DNA of 64,000 nucleotides from Leifsonia virtsii (GTDB lineage: Bacteria > Actinomycetota > Actinomycetes > Actinomycetales > Microbacteriaceae). The translations under genes were made by a program, and so were the position numbers. The stretch is taken from the NCBI RefSeq assembly GCF_030433675.1, contig NZ_JAROCB010000001.1:369333-433332 (forward strand). Direction: 5' to 3'. Position 1 is the stretch's first letter. Every line of letters starts with the position of its first letter. The notes beneath the pieces were generated by a model that worked only from the letters and a program-made list of their open reading frames with translations, searched no databases and was not told where the DNA came from. This document shows positions 1 to 8,560 of the stretch, piece by piece.

Positions 1-138
1 GGGGCGGCGCTCCCTGGGGGGGGGGGGGGGGTGGTCCAGGTTCTGGGCGCGGCCGCGGGGGAGGGGGGGCGGCGGGGGGACACCCGGACGCGCGGGCGCT
101 AATGCCCGCGCCGCCGCTTCCGTGAGGACGGATGACCG
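1..138. other. Noncoding window edge with poly-G run
   Basis: No gene is visible. Bases 16-31 are an unbroken run of 16 G, followed by more G-rich sequence. This looks like a contig end or low-quality sequence rather than a functional element. Only the hairpin at 91-110 is convincing. Confidence 0.6.
91..110 (-). terminator. Hairpin downstream of qcrB
   Basis: Perfect 7-bp inverted repeat (CGCGGGC / GCCCGCG, 6-nt loop) about 30 nt beyond the qcrB stop codon. It probably ends the ctaE-qcrCAB transcript. There is no clear T-tract, so the role rests on position. Confidence 0.5.
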
Positions 139-1758
139 TCAGTGGTGGTCGTGGCCCGACTCGAGCTCGCCGCGGGTGGGCGGCAGGATCCGGTCCTCGA
201 AGAACCAGCGGGACAGGCCTGCGCGCACCCGGTTCGCCGCCGTGATCCGGCCGCGGCGGTTCGGGCGCAGCATCAGCGGCTCGTAGGCCTCCTGCGAGAC
301 CAGGCGCCAGCGCTCGTAGTCGCTCAGCTGCTCGTGCACCTCGATGAACTCGCCGCCGGGCAGCTTGACGATGCGACCGGACTCGTAGCCGTGGAGGGCG
401 ATCGAGCGATCCTTCTTCTGCAGGGCCAGGCAGACGCGCTTGGTCACGACGAACGCGATCAGCGGGCCGACGAACAGCAGTGCCTGGAGGGTGTGGATGA
501 CGCCCTCCATGGTCAGCTTGAAGTGCGTCGCCATGATGTCCGAGCTCGCCGCCGCCCAGAACACGGCGTAGAACGTGACGCCGGCCGCGCCGATGGCGGT
601 GCGGGTCGCCGCATTGCGCGGACGGTCCAGGATGTGGTGCTCGCGCTTGTCGCCCGTGATCCACGCCTCGAGGAACGGGTAGAACATCACGGTCACGATG
701 AACAGTCCGAGGATCGCCACCGGGATGATGATGTTGAACGACCAGGTGCGGTCGAGCCAGACGAACTCCCAGCCCGGCGGGACGAGACGCAGCGCGCCGT
801 CCGCGAAGCCGATGTACCAGTCAGGCTGCGTACCGGCGGACACGGGGGAGGGGTCGTACGGGCCGTAGTTCCAGATCGGGTTGATGGTGAAGAACGACGC
901 CATGAGCGCGACGACACCGAACACGATGAAGAAGAAGCCGCCGGCCTTGGCCGCGTACACCGGGAGGACCGGGTAGCCGACCACGTTGCCCTGGGTGCGT
1001 CCGGGCGCCGCGTACTGCGTGTGCTTGTGGATGACCACGAACATGAGGTGCAGCGCGATGAACGCGACGACCAGTGCCGGCAGCAGCAGGATGTGCAGCG
1101 TGTAGAGGCGGCCGACGATGGCGGTGCCGGGGAACTCGCCGCCGAACAGCAGGAACGAGATCCACGTGCCGACCACCGGCAGGCCCTTGATCAGGCCGTC
1201 GATGATGCGGAGGCCGTTGCCCGAGAGCAGGTCGTCCGGGAGGGAGTAGCCGGTGAAGCCCTCGGCCATCGCCAGGATGAACAGCACGAAGCCGATGACC
1301 CAGTTCAGCTCACGCGGCTTGCGGAACGCGCCGGTGAAGAAGATGCGGAGCATGTGGAGGCCGATCGCCGCCACGAACAGCAGCGCCGCCCAGTGGTGGA
1401 TCTGCCGGACCAGGAGGCCGCCGCGCACCTCGAACGAGATGTTCAGCGTGCTCTGCATGGCCGAGGACATCTCGATGCCCTTCAGCGGCACGTACGAGCC
1501 GTTGTAGGTCACCTCCGCCATCGACGCCTGGAAGAAGAACGTCAGGAAGGTGCCCGACAGCAGGATGACGATGAAGCTGTAGAGCGCGACCTCGCCGAGC
1601 AGGAACGACCAGTGGTCGGGGAAGATCTTGCGGCCGAACTCCTTGACGGCGCCCGAGATGCTGGTGCGGTCTTCGAGGTAGTTCGCGGCTGCTGCCGTGA
1701 ACCCGCCCTTCGAAGCCGTCGTCTGTGCCGCAGGGCGTGCGGCGGTCGTGGTGCTCAA
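139..1758 (-). CDS. qcrB: Cytochrome bc1 (bcc) complex cytochrome b subunit
   Basis: Membrane cytochrome b of the actinobacterial bcc complex, which oxidises menaquinol and passes electrons to the Rieske protein and diheme cytochrome c. About 539 aa, the usual actinobacterial size with a long C-terminal extension. Seen: a multi-helix membrane core with heme-ligand context around 'RQIHHWAALLF' and 'TLHILLLPALVVAFIALHL', a quinone-site 'GPYDPSPVS' segment, and a hydrophilic tail ending in a Glu/His-rich stretch. The start is taken as the TTG whose bases overlap the qcrA stop (ATTGA), giving translational coupling. An in-frame reading continues upstream but lies antisense-free inside qcrA and has no cytochrome b homology. 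Last gene of ctaE-qcrC-qcrA-qcrB. Confidence 0.95.
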   Translation of the reverse strand: MSTTTAARPAAQTTASKGGFTAAAANYLEDRTSISGAVKEFGRKIFPDHWSFLLGEVALYSFIVILLSGTFLTFFFQASMAEVTYNGSYVPLKGIEMSSAMQSTLNISFEVRGGLLVRQIHHWAALLFVAAIGLHMLRIFFTGAFRKPRELNWVIGFVLFILAMAEGFTGYSLPDDLLSGNGLRIIDGLIKGLPVVGTWISFLLFGGEFPGTAIVGRLYTLHILLLPALVVAFIALHLMFVVIHKHTQYAAPGRTQGNVVGYPVLPVYAAKAGGFFFIVFGVVALMASFFTINPIWNYGPYDPSPVSAGTQPDWYIGFADGALRLVPPGWEFVWLDRTWSFNIIIPVAILGLFIVTVMFYPFLEAWITGDKREHHILDRPRNAATRTAIGAAGVTFYAVFWAAASSDIMATHFKLTMEGVIHTLQALLFVGPLIAFVVTKRVCLALQKKDRSIALHGYESGRIVKLPGGEFIEVHEQLSDYERWRLVSQEAYEPLMLRPNRRGRITAANRVRAGLSRWFFEDRILPPTRGELESGHDHH

Positions 1759-2822
1759 TGGCGCTCCCAGAAGCTCGGGCCGACGGGCTCGTGGAAGTCG
1801 CTGCGGGCGACCAGGTAGCCATCGGCGTCGACGGTGATCGGCAGCTGCGGCAGCGGCCGCTTCGCCGGTCCGAAGATGACCTGCGCCTCGTGCGTGATGT
1901 CGAACTGCGACTGGTGGCACGGGCAGAGCAGGTGGTGGGTCTGCTGCTCGTAGAGCGCCACCGGGCACCCGACGTGCGTGCAGATCTTGGAGTAGGCGAC
2001 GATGCCGTCGTAGTTCCAGTTCTCCTTGCCCTTGGAGACGTGGAGGTCCTCGGGCTTGAGGCGCATGAGCAGCACGGCGGCCTTGGCCTTCTGCTCGAGC
2101 ATGTCCGGAGCCTCGTTGAGGCCTTCGGGGATGACGTGGAAGGCGCTGCCCAGCGTGACGTCGGACGCCTTGATCGGCGTTCCGGTTGGGTCGCGGGTCA
2201 GGCGCACGCCCTTGGCCCACATCGTCTGGGAGAGCAGCTCCACCGGGTCCTCGTTCTCGGGCGCGAGGCCCCGGAACAGGACGACGGCGGGGAGCGGGAA
2301 GGCGATCAGCGCACCGATGAGGCTGTTGCGGACGAGGATGCGGCGGCTGAAGCCGGACTCCTCGTCGGCCTGGCGGAAGATCTCCGCCGCGCGTTCGGTG
2401 GTCGCCTCGCTGCCGCGCACAGGGTGGCGGAGGTCGACGCCCTCCTTCTCGTGCATGAGCGCCTTGCCCCAGTGGACCGCGCCGATGCCGATGGCGAGGA
2501 GCGCCAGGGCGCTGCCGATGCCGATGAACAGGTTGTTCAGGCGCACGGAGCCCGGGTCGCCGTCGACGATCGGGAAGGCGAGGTAGGCGGCGACCGCCCA
2601 CACCGATCCCGCGATCGAGAGGTAGAACAGCGTGTAGACGGTGCGCTCGGCGCGCCGCTCTTTCCGCGGGTCGAGGTCGGTGACCCGCGGACGGTGCGGC
2701 GGGAACCCGGGGTTCTCGACGGCGTCGCGGATGACCACCGCGGTGCCGGCGTCGCCGGTGCGGTGCTCCTCAGACGAACGGGCGGGCGTCAGCTCGTGGC
2801 CGCCGTTGTCGTCCTGTGCCAT
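1755..2822 (-). CDS. qcrA: Rieske iron-sulfur subunit of the bcc complex
   Basis: 355 aa. Three N-terminal membrane segments (about residues 62-83, 98-115, 165-184) anchor a C-terminal Rieske domain. The cluster-binding boxes are CTHVGC at 281-286 and CPCHQSQFD at 300-308. Ligands are C281, H283, C300 and H303, with C286/C302 as the disulfide pair. The protein takes electrons from menaquinol at cytochrome b and reduces QcrC. The three-helix anchor is the actinobacterial form, unlike the single-helix mitochondrial type. It lies 45 nt after qcrC and overlaps the qcrB start. Confidence 0.96.
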   Translation of the reverse strand: MAQDDNGGHELTPARSSEEHRTGDAGTAVVIRDAVENPGFPPHRPRVTDLDPRKERRAERTVYTLFYLSIAGSVWAVAAYLAFPIVDGDPGSVRLNNLFIGIGSALALLAIGIGAVHWGKALMHEKEGVDLRHPVRGSEATTERAAEIFRQADEESGFSRRILVRNSLIGALIAFPLPAVVLFRGLAPENEDPVELLSQTMWAKGVRLTRDPTGTPIKASDVTLGSAFHVIPEGLNEAPDMLEQKAKAAVLLMRLKPEDLHVSKGKENWNYDGIVAYSKICTHVGCPVALYEQQTHHLLCPCHQSQFDITHEAQVIFGPAKRPLPQLPITVDADGYLVARSDFHEPVGPSFWERH

Positions 2823-2867
2823 TGCTCTCCTTCTTACGCTGTGTTCGTATCCGAAGTGGGATCCGGA

Positions 2868-3713
2868 TTAATTCGACTTCGCCGTGATCCACACGGTGAG
2901 GGCGACGATGGCGCCCAGACCGAAGATCCAGAGGAAGAGGCCCTCGGCCACCGGGCCGAGCGAGCCGAGCTCGAAGCCACCCGGCGACGGGTTGTTCTGG
3001 ATGTACTTCAGGTACGTGATGATGTCGGCCTTGCCCTGCGGCGTGATGTTCAGATCGTTGAAGACCGGCATGTTCTGCGGTCCGGTGATCATGGCCTCGT
3101 AGATGTGCTGGGCGCTGACGCCGGTCAGCGGCGGGGCGAACTTGCCCTCGGTGAGCGCACCGCCCGCGCCGGCGACGTTGTGGCACATGGCGCAGTTGAT
3201 GCGGAAGAGCTCGGCGCCGTGGGCGGCGTTGCCCTTGCCGTCGAGGTACTTCTGCTCCGGGATGGAGGGGCCGGGGGCGAGCGACGCGACGTAGTCGGCC
3301 AGCGCCTTGACCTGCTCGTCGGTGAACTGCACCGGCTTCTGCTCGGCCTGCGGGCCCTGCATCTGCATCGGCATGCGACCGGTGCCGACCTGGAAGTCGA
3401 CCGCGGCGGCGCCGACGCCGATCAGGCTCGGGGCGACCGAGCTGCCCTGGGCGTCGAGGCCGTGGCAGGTGGCGCAGTTCGACTGGAAGAGCTTCTTGCC
3501 CTCGTCGACCGAGGTCTGGCTCGCTGCCGCGACCTGCGGCTCCTCGGCGGACGCCGTGGTGGTGGTGAACGCGGCGTAGGCTCCGCCGGTCAGGCCGAGG
3601 CCGATCGCGAGGAGCGCGACGGTGGCCAGCGGGTGACGGCGGCCGGCCTTGCGCGCAGGCTTCGCCTTGCGGACGGGCGAGGCCGGTGCTTTTCCGGGTG
3701 TACGGGGACGCAT
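2868..3713 (-). CDS. qcrC: Diheme cytochrome c subunit of the bcc complex
   Basis: 281 aa. Two heme c sites are visible: CATCH at 80-84 and CAMCH at 174-178. They support direct electron transfer to an aa3 oxidase without a soluble cytochrome c, as known for actinobacterial supercomplexes. A basic N-terminus is followed by a membrane segment (about 28-48), and a second helix lies near the C-terminus (about 255-277). Its position between ctaE and qcrA is standard for the phylum and supports the bcc-aa3 supercomplex reading. Confidence 0.96.
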   Translation of the reverse strand: MRPRTPGKAPASPVRKAKPARKAGRRHPLATVALLAIGLGLTGGAYAAFTTTTASAEEPQVAAASQTSVDEGKKLFQSNCATCHGLDAQGSSVAPSLIGVGAAAVDFQVGTGRMPMQMQGPQAEQKPVQFTDEQVKALADYVASLAPGPSIPEQKYLDGKGNAAHGAELFRINCAMCHNVAGAGGALTEGKFAPPLTGVSAQHIYEAMITGPQNMPVFNDLNITPQGKADIITYLKYIQNNPSPGGFELGSLGPVAEGLFLWIFGLGAIVALTVWITAKSN

Positions 3714-3737
3714 GGGGTGAAGAACGCTCCTGTTTCC

Positions 3738-4367
3738 TTATCGGATGATGTAGATGACCGCGAACAGCCCGATCCACACGACGTCGACGAAGTGCCAGTA
3801 GTAGGAGACCACGATGGCGCTCGTCGCCTCCTTGTGGCCGAAGGTCTTGACCGCGAAAGCGCGGCCGATCACGAGCAGGAAGGCGATGAGGCCGCCCGTC
3901 ACGTGGAGCGCGTGGAACCCGGTGGTCAGGTAGAACGCCGACCCGTAGGCGTTGGCGCTGAGCGAGACGCCCTCGGAGACGAGCGTGGCGTATTCGAGCA
4001 CCTGGCCCGACACGAAGATCGCTCCGAGGATGTAGGAGAGGGTGAACCACTCGACCATTCCCCACTTGGCCGGGCTCCACCCCGTGCGGCGCGGCTGCAG
4101 GCGCTCCGCCGCGAACACGCCGAACTGGCAGGTGAACGAGCTCGCCACCAGGATGATCGTGTTCGTCAGCGCGTACGGGACGTTGAGGTGCTGCGTCTCG
4201 GCGGCCCACAGATCGGGCGAGGTCGACTTGAGCGTGAAGTAGATCGCGAACAGACCCGCGAAGAACATCACCTCGGAGCCGAGCCAGACGATCGTGCCGA
4301 CGGCCACGACATTGGGCCGGTTGATCGCCGGCGCACTCGTTGCAGGAGAAATGGAGGTGCTCGTCAC
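3738..4367 (-). CDS. ctaE: Cytochrome c oxidase subunit III
   Basis: About 209 aa with five membrane helices, the length of the short actinobacterial subunit III. Recognisable segments are '[17 protein letters not shown]' near the N-terminus and '[16 protein letters not shown]' in the C-terminal half. It is part of the aa3-type terminal oxidase and leads the operon with qcrCAB. I prefer the GTG at 4367 over the ATG 9 nt upstream because a CATAAT -10 hexamer (4375-4380, minus strand) sits 7 nt before the GTG, consistent with a leaderless message. Starting at 4376 would add three residues. Confidence 0.93.
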   Translation of the reverse strand: MTSTSISPATSAPAINRPNVVAVGTIVWLGSEVMFFAGLFAIYFTLKSTSPDLWAAETQHLNVPYALTNTIILVASSFTCQFGVFAAERLQPRRTGWSPAKWGMVEWFTLSYILGAIFVSGQVLEYATLVSEGVSLSANAYGSAFYLTTGFHALHVTGGLIAFLLVIGRAFAVKTFGHKEATSAIVVSYYWHFVDVVWIGLFAVIYIIR

Positions 4368-4507
4368 GTAACCCATTATGGCTGAAAAGAACCCATGGTT
4401 TTCCCACCTAGGGGGCTTGAATCGGCCGGATTCGAGGTTAGGAGCGCCTCAGGATGCCCCACGGGCCGCTATCGCCGTGGCGTGTCGCCCGCCGATAGGA
4501 TCGCTTC
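4368..4507. promoter_or_regulatory. Divergent ctaE/trpD promoter region
   Basis: 140 nt between divergent genes. The trpD side has TAGGAT at 4496-4501, six nt before the ATG. The ctaE side has CATAAT at 4380-4375. A partial dyad, GAATC-GGCCG-GATTC (about 4419-4433), lies in the middle and could be an operator, but nothing else supports that. Confidence 0.5.
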
Positions 4508-5557
4508 ATGTCCCACACGCAGTCCTGGTCGTCCGTGCTGACGTCGCTCCTCGCCGGGGAGCACCTGAGCGTGGCGGACGCGGCGTGGGCCATGGACCAG
4601 GTCATGACGGGCGAGGCGACGGACGCCCAGCTGGCGGCCTTCCTCATCGCGTTGCGCGCGAAGGGCGAGACCGTCGACGAGATCGTCGGCTTCCGGGATG
4701 CGATCCTTGATCACGCCGTGCCGCTCGAGGTCGACCCGATGGCGCTCGACATCGTCGGCACCGGCGGCGACCGCTTCGGCACGGTGAACGTGTCGACCAC
4801 GGCGTCCATCGTCGCGGCGGCGGCCGGCGTGCCCGTCATCAAGCACGGCAACCGGGCGGCCAGCTCCTCGTCGGGCTCGTCCGACGTGCTCGCCGCCCTC
4901 GGCATCGACCTCACGCTCCCGGCGGAGCGGGTCGCCGAGGTGCTGGAGACCGCAGGCATCACCTTCGCGTACGCCAGCGCGTTCCACCCCGGCTTCGCGC
5001 ACGCCGGCCCCGTGCGGGCGCAGCTCGGCGTCCCCACCGTCTTCAACTACCTCGGCCCGCTCTGCAACCCGGCGCGCCCCGAGGCGTCCGCGGTCGGCGT
5101 CGCGACGCTCGACCGCATCCCGCTCATCGTCGGCGTGTTCCAGACCCGCGGCGCCACCGCGCTGGTCTTCCGCGGCGACGACGGGCTCGACGAGCTGTCG
5201 ACCACCGGTCACAGCCACGTCTGGGAGGTCTCGAGGGGCCTCGTCACCGAGCACGACATCGATCCGCGCGATCTGGGCATCCCGCGCGCCAGGATCGACG
5301 ACCTGCTCGGGAAGGATGCCGCGTATAACGCGGCTGTCGTGCGTGCCGTGCTGGCGGGAGAAGAAGGCCCCGTGCGCGACATCGTGCTGCTCAACGCGGC
5401 GGCCGGGCTCGTCTCCTACGAGCTCGCGTCCGACCCGTCGAGGGTCCAGGAGTCCATCCTGGATCGGTTCCGTTCGCAAATGGCGGTCGCCGCCGACGCG
5501 ATCGACTCCGGGGCTGCGGCCGCGAAGCTCGAAGAATGGGTGGCGGCGACGCACTGA
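4508..5557 (+). CDS. trpD: Anthranilate phosphoribosyltransferase
   Basis: 349 aa. Transfers phosphoribosyl from PRPP to anthranilate, the second step of the tryptophan branch. Seen: the glycine-rich PRPP loop 'GTGGDRFGTVNVST' near residue 80 and the family signature 'KHGNRAASSSSGSSDVL' near 113. Length is normal. It stands alone, away from other trp genes, as often in this family. The ATG lies exactly six nt after a TAGGAT -10 hexamer with no Shine-Dalgarno sequence, so the transcript is probably leaderless. Confidence 0.96.
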   Translation: MSHTQSWSSVLTSLLAGEHLSVADAAWAMDQVMTGEATDAQLAAFLIALRAKGETVDEIVGFRDAILDHAVPLEVDPMALDIVGTGGDRFGTVNVSTTASIVAAAAGVPVIKHGNRAASSSSGSSDVLAALGIDLTLPAERVAEVLETAGITFAYASAFHPGFAHAGPVRAQLGVPTVFNYLGPLCNPARPEASAVGVATLDRIPLIVGVFQTRGATALVFRGDDGLDELSTTGHSHVWEVSRGLVTEHDIDPRDLGIPRARIDDLLGKDAAYNAAVVRAVLAGEEGPVRDIVLLNAAAGLVSYELASDPSRVQESILDRFRSQMAVAADAIDSGAAAAKLEEWVAATH

Positions 5558-5560
5558 CGG

Positions 5561-5584
5561 CAGTGGAGGCTCCACTGCAGTGGA
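5561..5584. promoter_or_regulatory. Palindrome upstream of dhaKLM
   Basis: CAGTGGA (5561-5567), TCCACTG (5571-5577) and CAGTGGA (5578-5584) make a perfect 14-bp palindrome at 5571-5584 plus a 3-nt-loop hairpin. It ends at the ribosome-binding site of dhaK. It could be an operator for the dha operon or a structure that masks the ribosome-binding site. Confidence 0.45.
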
Positions 5585-5597
5585 AGGAATGGTTTCG

Positions 5598-6596
5598 ATG
5601 AAGAAGCTCATTAACGACGTACCCGACGTCGTGACCGAGTCCCTCGCGGGGTTCGGCCGGGCTCACGCGGACATCGTCCGGGTGTCGCAGGATCCGAAGT
5701 TCGTCTCACGCGCCGACGGCCCCGTCCAGGGCAAGGTCGGACTGGTCAGCGGCGGCGGCAGCGGCCACGAGCCCCTCCACGCCGGCTTCGTCGGCAAGGG
5801 CATGCTGGACGCCGCGGTGCCGGGCGAGGTGTTCACCTCCCCGACCCCCATGCCGATCGTCGAGGCCACCAAGGCCGCGGACGGCGGCGCCGGCGTGCTC
5901 CACATCGTCAAGAACTACACCGGCGACGTGCTCAACTTCGAGACGGCGGCCGACCTGGTCGGCGCCGAGGGCATCACCGTGCGCTCCGTCATCGTCAACG
6001 ACGACGTGGCCGTGCAGGACTCCCTCTACACCGCCGGCCGTCGCGGCGTCGCCGGGACCGTGCTGGTCGAGAAGATCGCGGGCGCGGCCGCCGACCGCGG
6101 GGACGACCTCGACGCCGTCACCGCGATCGCGGAGCGCGTCAACGCCAACGTGCGCTCGATCGGCCTCGCGCTGACCGACGGCACGGTGCCCCACGCGGGC
6201 GAGCCGGGGTTCGTGCTGCCGGAGGACGAGATCGAGTTCGGCGTGGGCATCCACGGCGAGCCGGGCCGTGAGCGCATCAAGCTGGAGCCGGCCGACCGCC
6301 TGGTGGACCGGATGATGGACGCGATCCTCACCGACCTGTCCTTCGAGGGCTCGCCGGTGCTGCTATTCGTCAACGGCATGGGCGGCACCCCGCTGTCGGA
6401 GCTCTACATCCTGTTCCGCCGCGCCGCCGAGATCCTCGACGAGCGGGGCATCGAGCTCAGCCGGTCGCTCGTGGGCAACTACGTCACCTCGCTGGAGATG
6501 CAGGGCGCCTCGATCACCCTGCTCAAGCTGGACGACGAGTTCACCCAGCTGTGGGACGCGCCCGTCCACACGGCCGCGCTGCGCTGGGGCCTGTAG
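5598..6596 (+). CDS. dhaK: Dihydroxyacetone kinase subunit DhaK
   Basis: 332 aa. Binds dihydroxyacetone covalently for phosphorylation by DhaL~ADP. Seen: the N-terminal 'GLVSGGGSGHEPLHAGF' substrate-pocket segment, and 'GVGIHGEPGRERI' containing the histidine expected to form the hemiaminal with the substrate. Start chosen at the second ATG (5598) because AAGGA ends 9 nt before it. The ATG at 5589 is too close to that site. First of three genes dhaK-dhaL-dhaM, the PTS-dependent arrangement. Confidence 0.95.
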   Translation: MKKLINDVPDVVTESLAGFGRAHADIVRVSQDPKFVSRADGPVQGKVGLVSGGGSGHEPLHAGFVGKGMLDAAVPGEVFTSPTPMPIVEATKAADGGAGVLHIVKNYTGDVLNFETAADLVGAEGITVRSVIVNDDVAVQDSLYTAGRRGVAGTVLVEKIAGAAADRGDDLDAVTAIAERVNANVRSIGLALTDGTVPHAGEPGFVLPEDEIEFGVGIHGEPGRERIKLEPADRLVDRMMDAILTDLSFEGSPVLLFVNGMGGTPLSELYILFRRAAEILDERGIELSRSLVGNYVTSLEMQGASITLLKLDDEFTQLWDAPVHTAALRWGL

Positions 6597-6628
6597 GAAG
6601 CCGGAACGACAAGACAAGGGAGGCGTCG

Positions 6629-7261
6629 ATGACGCTGGACACGAACTGGGTCAAGGAGTGGATCGTCGCTGCCGCCGCATCCATCGGCGAGCACAAGCAG
6701 GAGCTGAACACGCTCGATCGCGAGATCGGCGACGGCGACCACGGCGAGAACATGGACCGGGGCCTCAAGGCGTCGGTCGCGGCGCTGGAGAAGCTCCCGG
6801 ACGACGCGACGCCGAACGCGGCGTTGCGCTCGGTCGCCATGACCCTGATCTCGACGGTGGGGGGTGCGTCCGGGCCGCTGTACGGCACGGCGTTCCTGAA
6901 GGCGGCGGAGCCGGTCGGCGACGCCGAGGCGATCGACGAGACGACGCTCGTCGCGGCCCTGAGGGCCGGGCGAGACGGCATCGTGTCCCGCGGGAAGGCC
7001 GAGCCGGGCGACAAGACCATGGTCGACGCCTGGACGCCTGCGGTGGACGCCGCCGCCGCGGCGCAGGAGTCGGGGGCCTCGGCCGCCGGCATCCTGGCCG
7101 CGGCGGCGGAGGCCGCCGAGAAGGGCTCGGACGCGACCATCCCGCTCGTCGCCCGCAAGGGCCGGGCGAGCTACCTCGGTGAGCGGTCGGCGGGCCACCG
7201 CGACCCGGGGGCGCAGTCGACGGCTCTGCTGCTGCGCGCGGCCGCCGGGGTGGCCGGATGA
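6629..7261 (+). CDS. dhaL: Dihydroxyacetone kinase ADP-binding subunit DhaL
   Basis: 210 aa, the family size. Holds ADP permanently, is rephosphorylated by DhaM and hands phosphate to the DhaK-bound dihydroxyacetone. Seen: 'LDREIGDGDHGENM' near residue 30, which supplies the aspartates that coordinate magnesium, 'STVGGASGPLYGT' for nucleotide binding, and 'GDKTMVDAW'. AAGGGAGG precedes the ATG at a normal distance. The stop overlaps the dhaM start (ATGA). Confidence 0.95.
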   Translation: MTLDTNWVKEWIVAAAASIGEHKQELNTLDREIGDGDHGENMDRGLKASVAALEKLPDDATPNAALRSVAMTLISTVGGASGPLYGTAFLKAAEPVGDAEAIDETTLVAALRAGRDGIVSRGKAEPGDKTMVDAWTPAVDAAAAAQESGASAAGILAAAAEAAEKGSDATIPLVARKGRASYLGERSAGHRDPGAQSTALLLRAAAGVAG

Positions 7262-7965
7262 GCGCGAAGGTCGGTGTCGTCTTCGTCTCGCACAGTCCGC
7301 AGATCGCCGCAGGAATGGTGGCGCTGGCCGGTCAGATGGCCGGGTCGGTGGCGCTCGTCGCCGCGGGCGGCACCGACGACGACGGGATCGGCACCAGCTT
7401 CACCAAGGTGATGTCCGGCGTCGGGGAGGCAGACGGCGGTGCGGGGGTCGTCGTGATCAGCGACCTCGGCTCGGCGCTGCTGACCGCCGAGACCGTGCTC
7501 GACATGCTGGACGAGGAGCAGCGCGCCCGCGTTCGCGTGGTCGACGTGCCGTTCGTGGAGGGCGGCGTCGCCGCGGCGGTGGCCGCCGAGTCCGGCGGGA
7601 GCCTGGACGACGTGGTCGCGGCCGCGGAGGGCGCGATCGACGCGTGGGCGGGGAAGGACGCAGCCGCGGCGGCGGCCGAGCCGGCCCCCGCGCAGGCACC
7701 CGCCGACGGCCCGTACGAGCGCGAGGTGCTCGTGCGCAACCCCGAGGGCCTGCACGCGCGCCCGGCGGCCGAGTTCGTGAAGCTCGCGAACACGTTCCCC
7801 GCGAAGGTGACCGTCAACGGCAAGGACGCGAAGAGCCTCCTCGGCATCATGTCCCTCGGCCTCACCGCCGGCTCCACCGCGCGCATCGCGACGGACGCGC
7901 CCGACGGCCGTCCTGCCGTCGACGCCCTCGCCGACCTCGTCGACACCGGCTTCGGCGAGGTCTGA
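7258..7965 (+). CDS. dhaM: DhaM phosphotransfer protein: EIIA(man-type)-HPr fusion
   Basis: 235 aa. An N-terminal mannose-type EIIA domain (about 1-130, phosphoacceptor His12 in 'SHSPQ') is joined by an Ala/Pro-rich linker to an HPr domain (about 155-235) with the active-site motif 'EGLHARPAAEF'. It should relay phosphate from PTS enzyme I to DhaL-ADP. The E. coli protein also has an enzyme I-like domain. This one lacks it, so it would need a separate enzyme I, not seen in this window. Confidence 0.92.
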   Translation: MSAKVGVVFVSHSPQIAAGMVALAGQMAGSVALVAAGGTDDDGIGTSFTKVMSGVGEADGGAGVVVISDLGSALLTAETVLDMLDEEQRARVRVVDVPFVEGGVAAAVAAESGGSLDDVVAAAEGAIDAWAGKDAAAAAAEPAPAQAPADGPYEREVLVRNPEGLHARPAAEFVKLANTFPAKVTVNGKDAKSLLGIMSLGLTAGSTARIATDAPDGRPAVDALADLVDTGFGEV

Positions 7966-7991
7966 CCCGCTCGCCCCTCCGCCAAGCCATC

Positions 7992-8047
7992 AGCTCCTGA
8001 GTTCTTCGACCTCCGCCCGGCGTGTCGGGTCGAACAACTCAGGAGCT
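7992..8047. terminator. Long hairpin between convergent dhaM and acetyltransferase genes
   Basis: 20-bp arms (7992-8011 and 8028-8047) with one mismatch and a 16-nt loop. It lies between two convergent genes, so it probably terminates both. It resembles the perfect palindrome at 23547-23606, including a shared CGCCCGGCG core, so both may belong to one repeat family. Confidence 0.65.
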
Positions 8048-8054
8048 CTTGGCC

Positions 8055-8558
8055 TCAGGGGAGGGGGAGGAACATCTCCCGTTCGAGGGCGGAGCGGTCG
8101 AGGGGGTAGGGCTGGGTGCGGCCGGTGAAGGCGAAGCCGCGGCGGAGGTAGGAACGGATGGCGGGCCGGTTGTCCTCGTGCACGTCGAGCAGCAGCCGGT
8201 CGCCGCGGCCACGCGCCCAGTCGATGACGGCGTCGAGGAGCGCATCCGTCATTCCGTGCTCGCGTCCGCGCCATGCGGGAGTGACGTAGACGCCGACGAG
8301 GTAGGGCTCGGCGGCGGGCGACGACTGGAAGCCGCCCATGCTGCCGAGCCAGCGGCCGTCGTCCGCGACCGCGGCGAACAGCCGGCTCGTCGAGCCCGTG
8401 TTCGCCGCGCGGCGCCGCCAGTGCTCGTCGGGATGGGTCCTCGCGTGCTCGAGCGTCTCCAGGAAGGCGATCGGAGCGTCCTGCAGCATCTCGAACCGCA
8501 GCGCGCGGTACTCCCGCCAGTCGTCCTCGGTGCTGGCGCGGACGACCCAGCCGGTCAC
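8055..8558 (-). CDS. GNAT-family N-acetyltransferase
   Basis: 167 aa. Single GNAT fold: an N-terminal 'RASTEDDWREYRALRFEML' strand-helix, then the acetyl-CoA-binding region 'VGVYVTPAWRGREHGMTDAL', and a C-terminal 'LDVHEDNRPAIRSYLRRGFAF' segment. The acceptor substrate cannot be told from sequence. Start is a GTG two nt after the stop of the upstream aminotransferase gene, so the two are co-transcribed. Confidence 0.88.
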   Translation of the reverse strand: MTGWVVRASTEDDWREYRALRFEMLQDAPIAFLETLEHARTHPDEHWRRRAANTGSTSRLFAAVADDGRWLGSMGGFQSSPAAEPYLVGVYVTPAWRGREHGMTDALLDAVIDWARGRGDRLLLDVHEDNRPAIRSYLRRGFAFTGRTQPYPLDRSALEREMFLPLP

Positions 8559-8560
8559 GG

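Noticed and set aside
16-31. Poly-G tract as a biological element
   Set aside because: At the window edge, with G-only bias around it. Most likely a contig-end artefact.
1759-2601. In-frame N-terminal extension of qcrB through qcrA
   Set aside because: The extension translates as Arg/Pro-rich shadow sequence. Cytochrome b homology begins at the TTG that overlaps the qcrA stop.
1725-4385. Very long plus-strand open frame opposite the ctaE-qcrCAB operon
   Set aside because: It is antisense to well-recognised respiratory genes and rich in Arg/Asp/Val/Gly, as expected from the complement of high-GC codons. No domain is recognisable.
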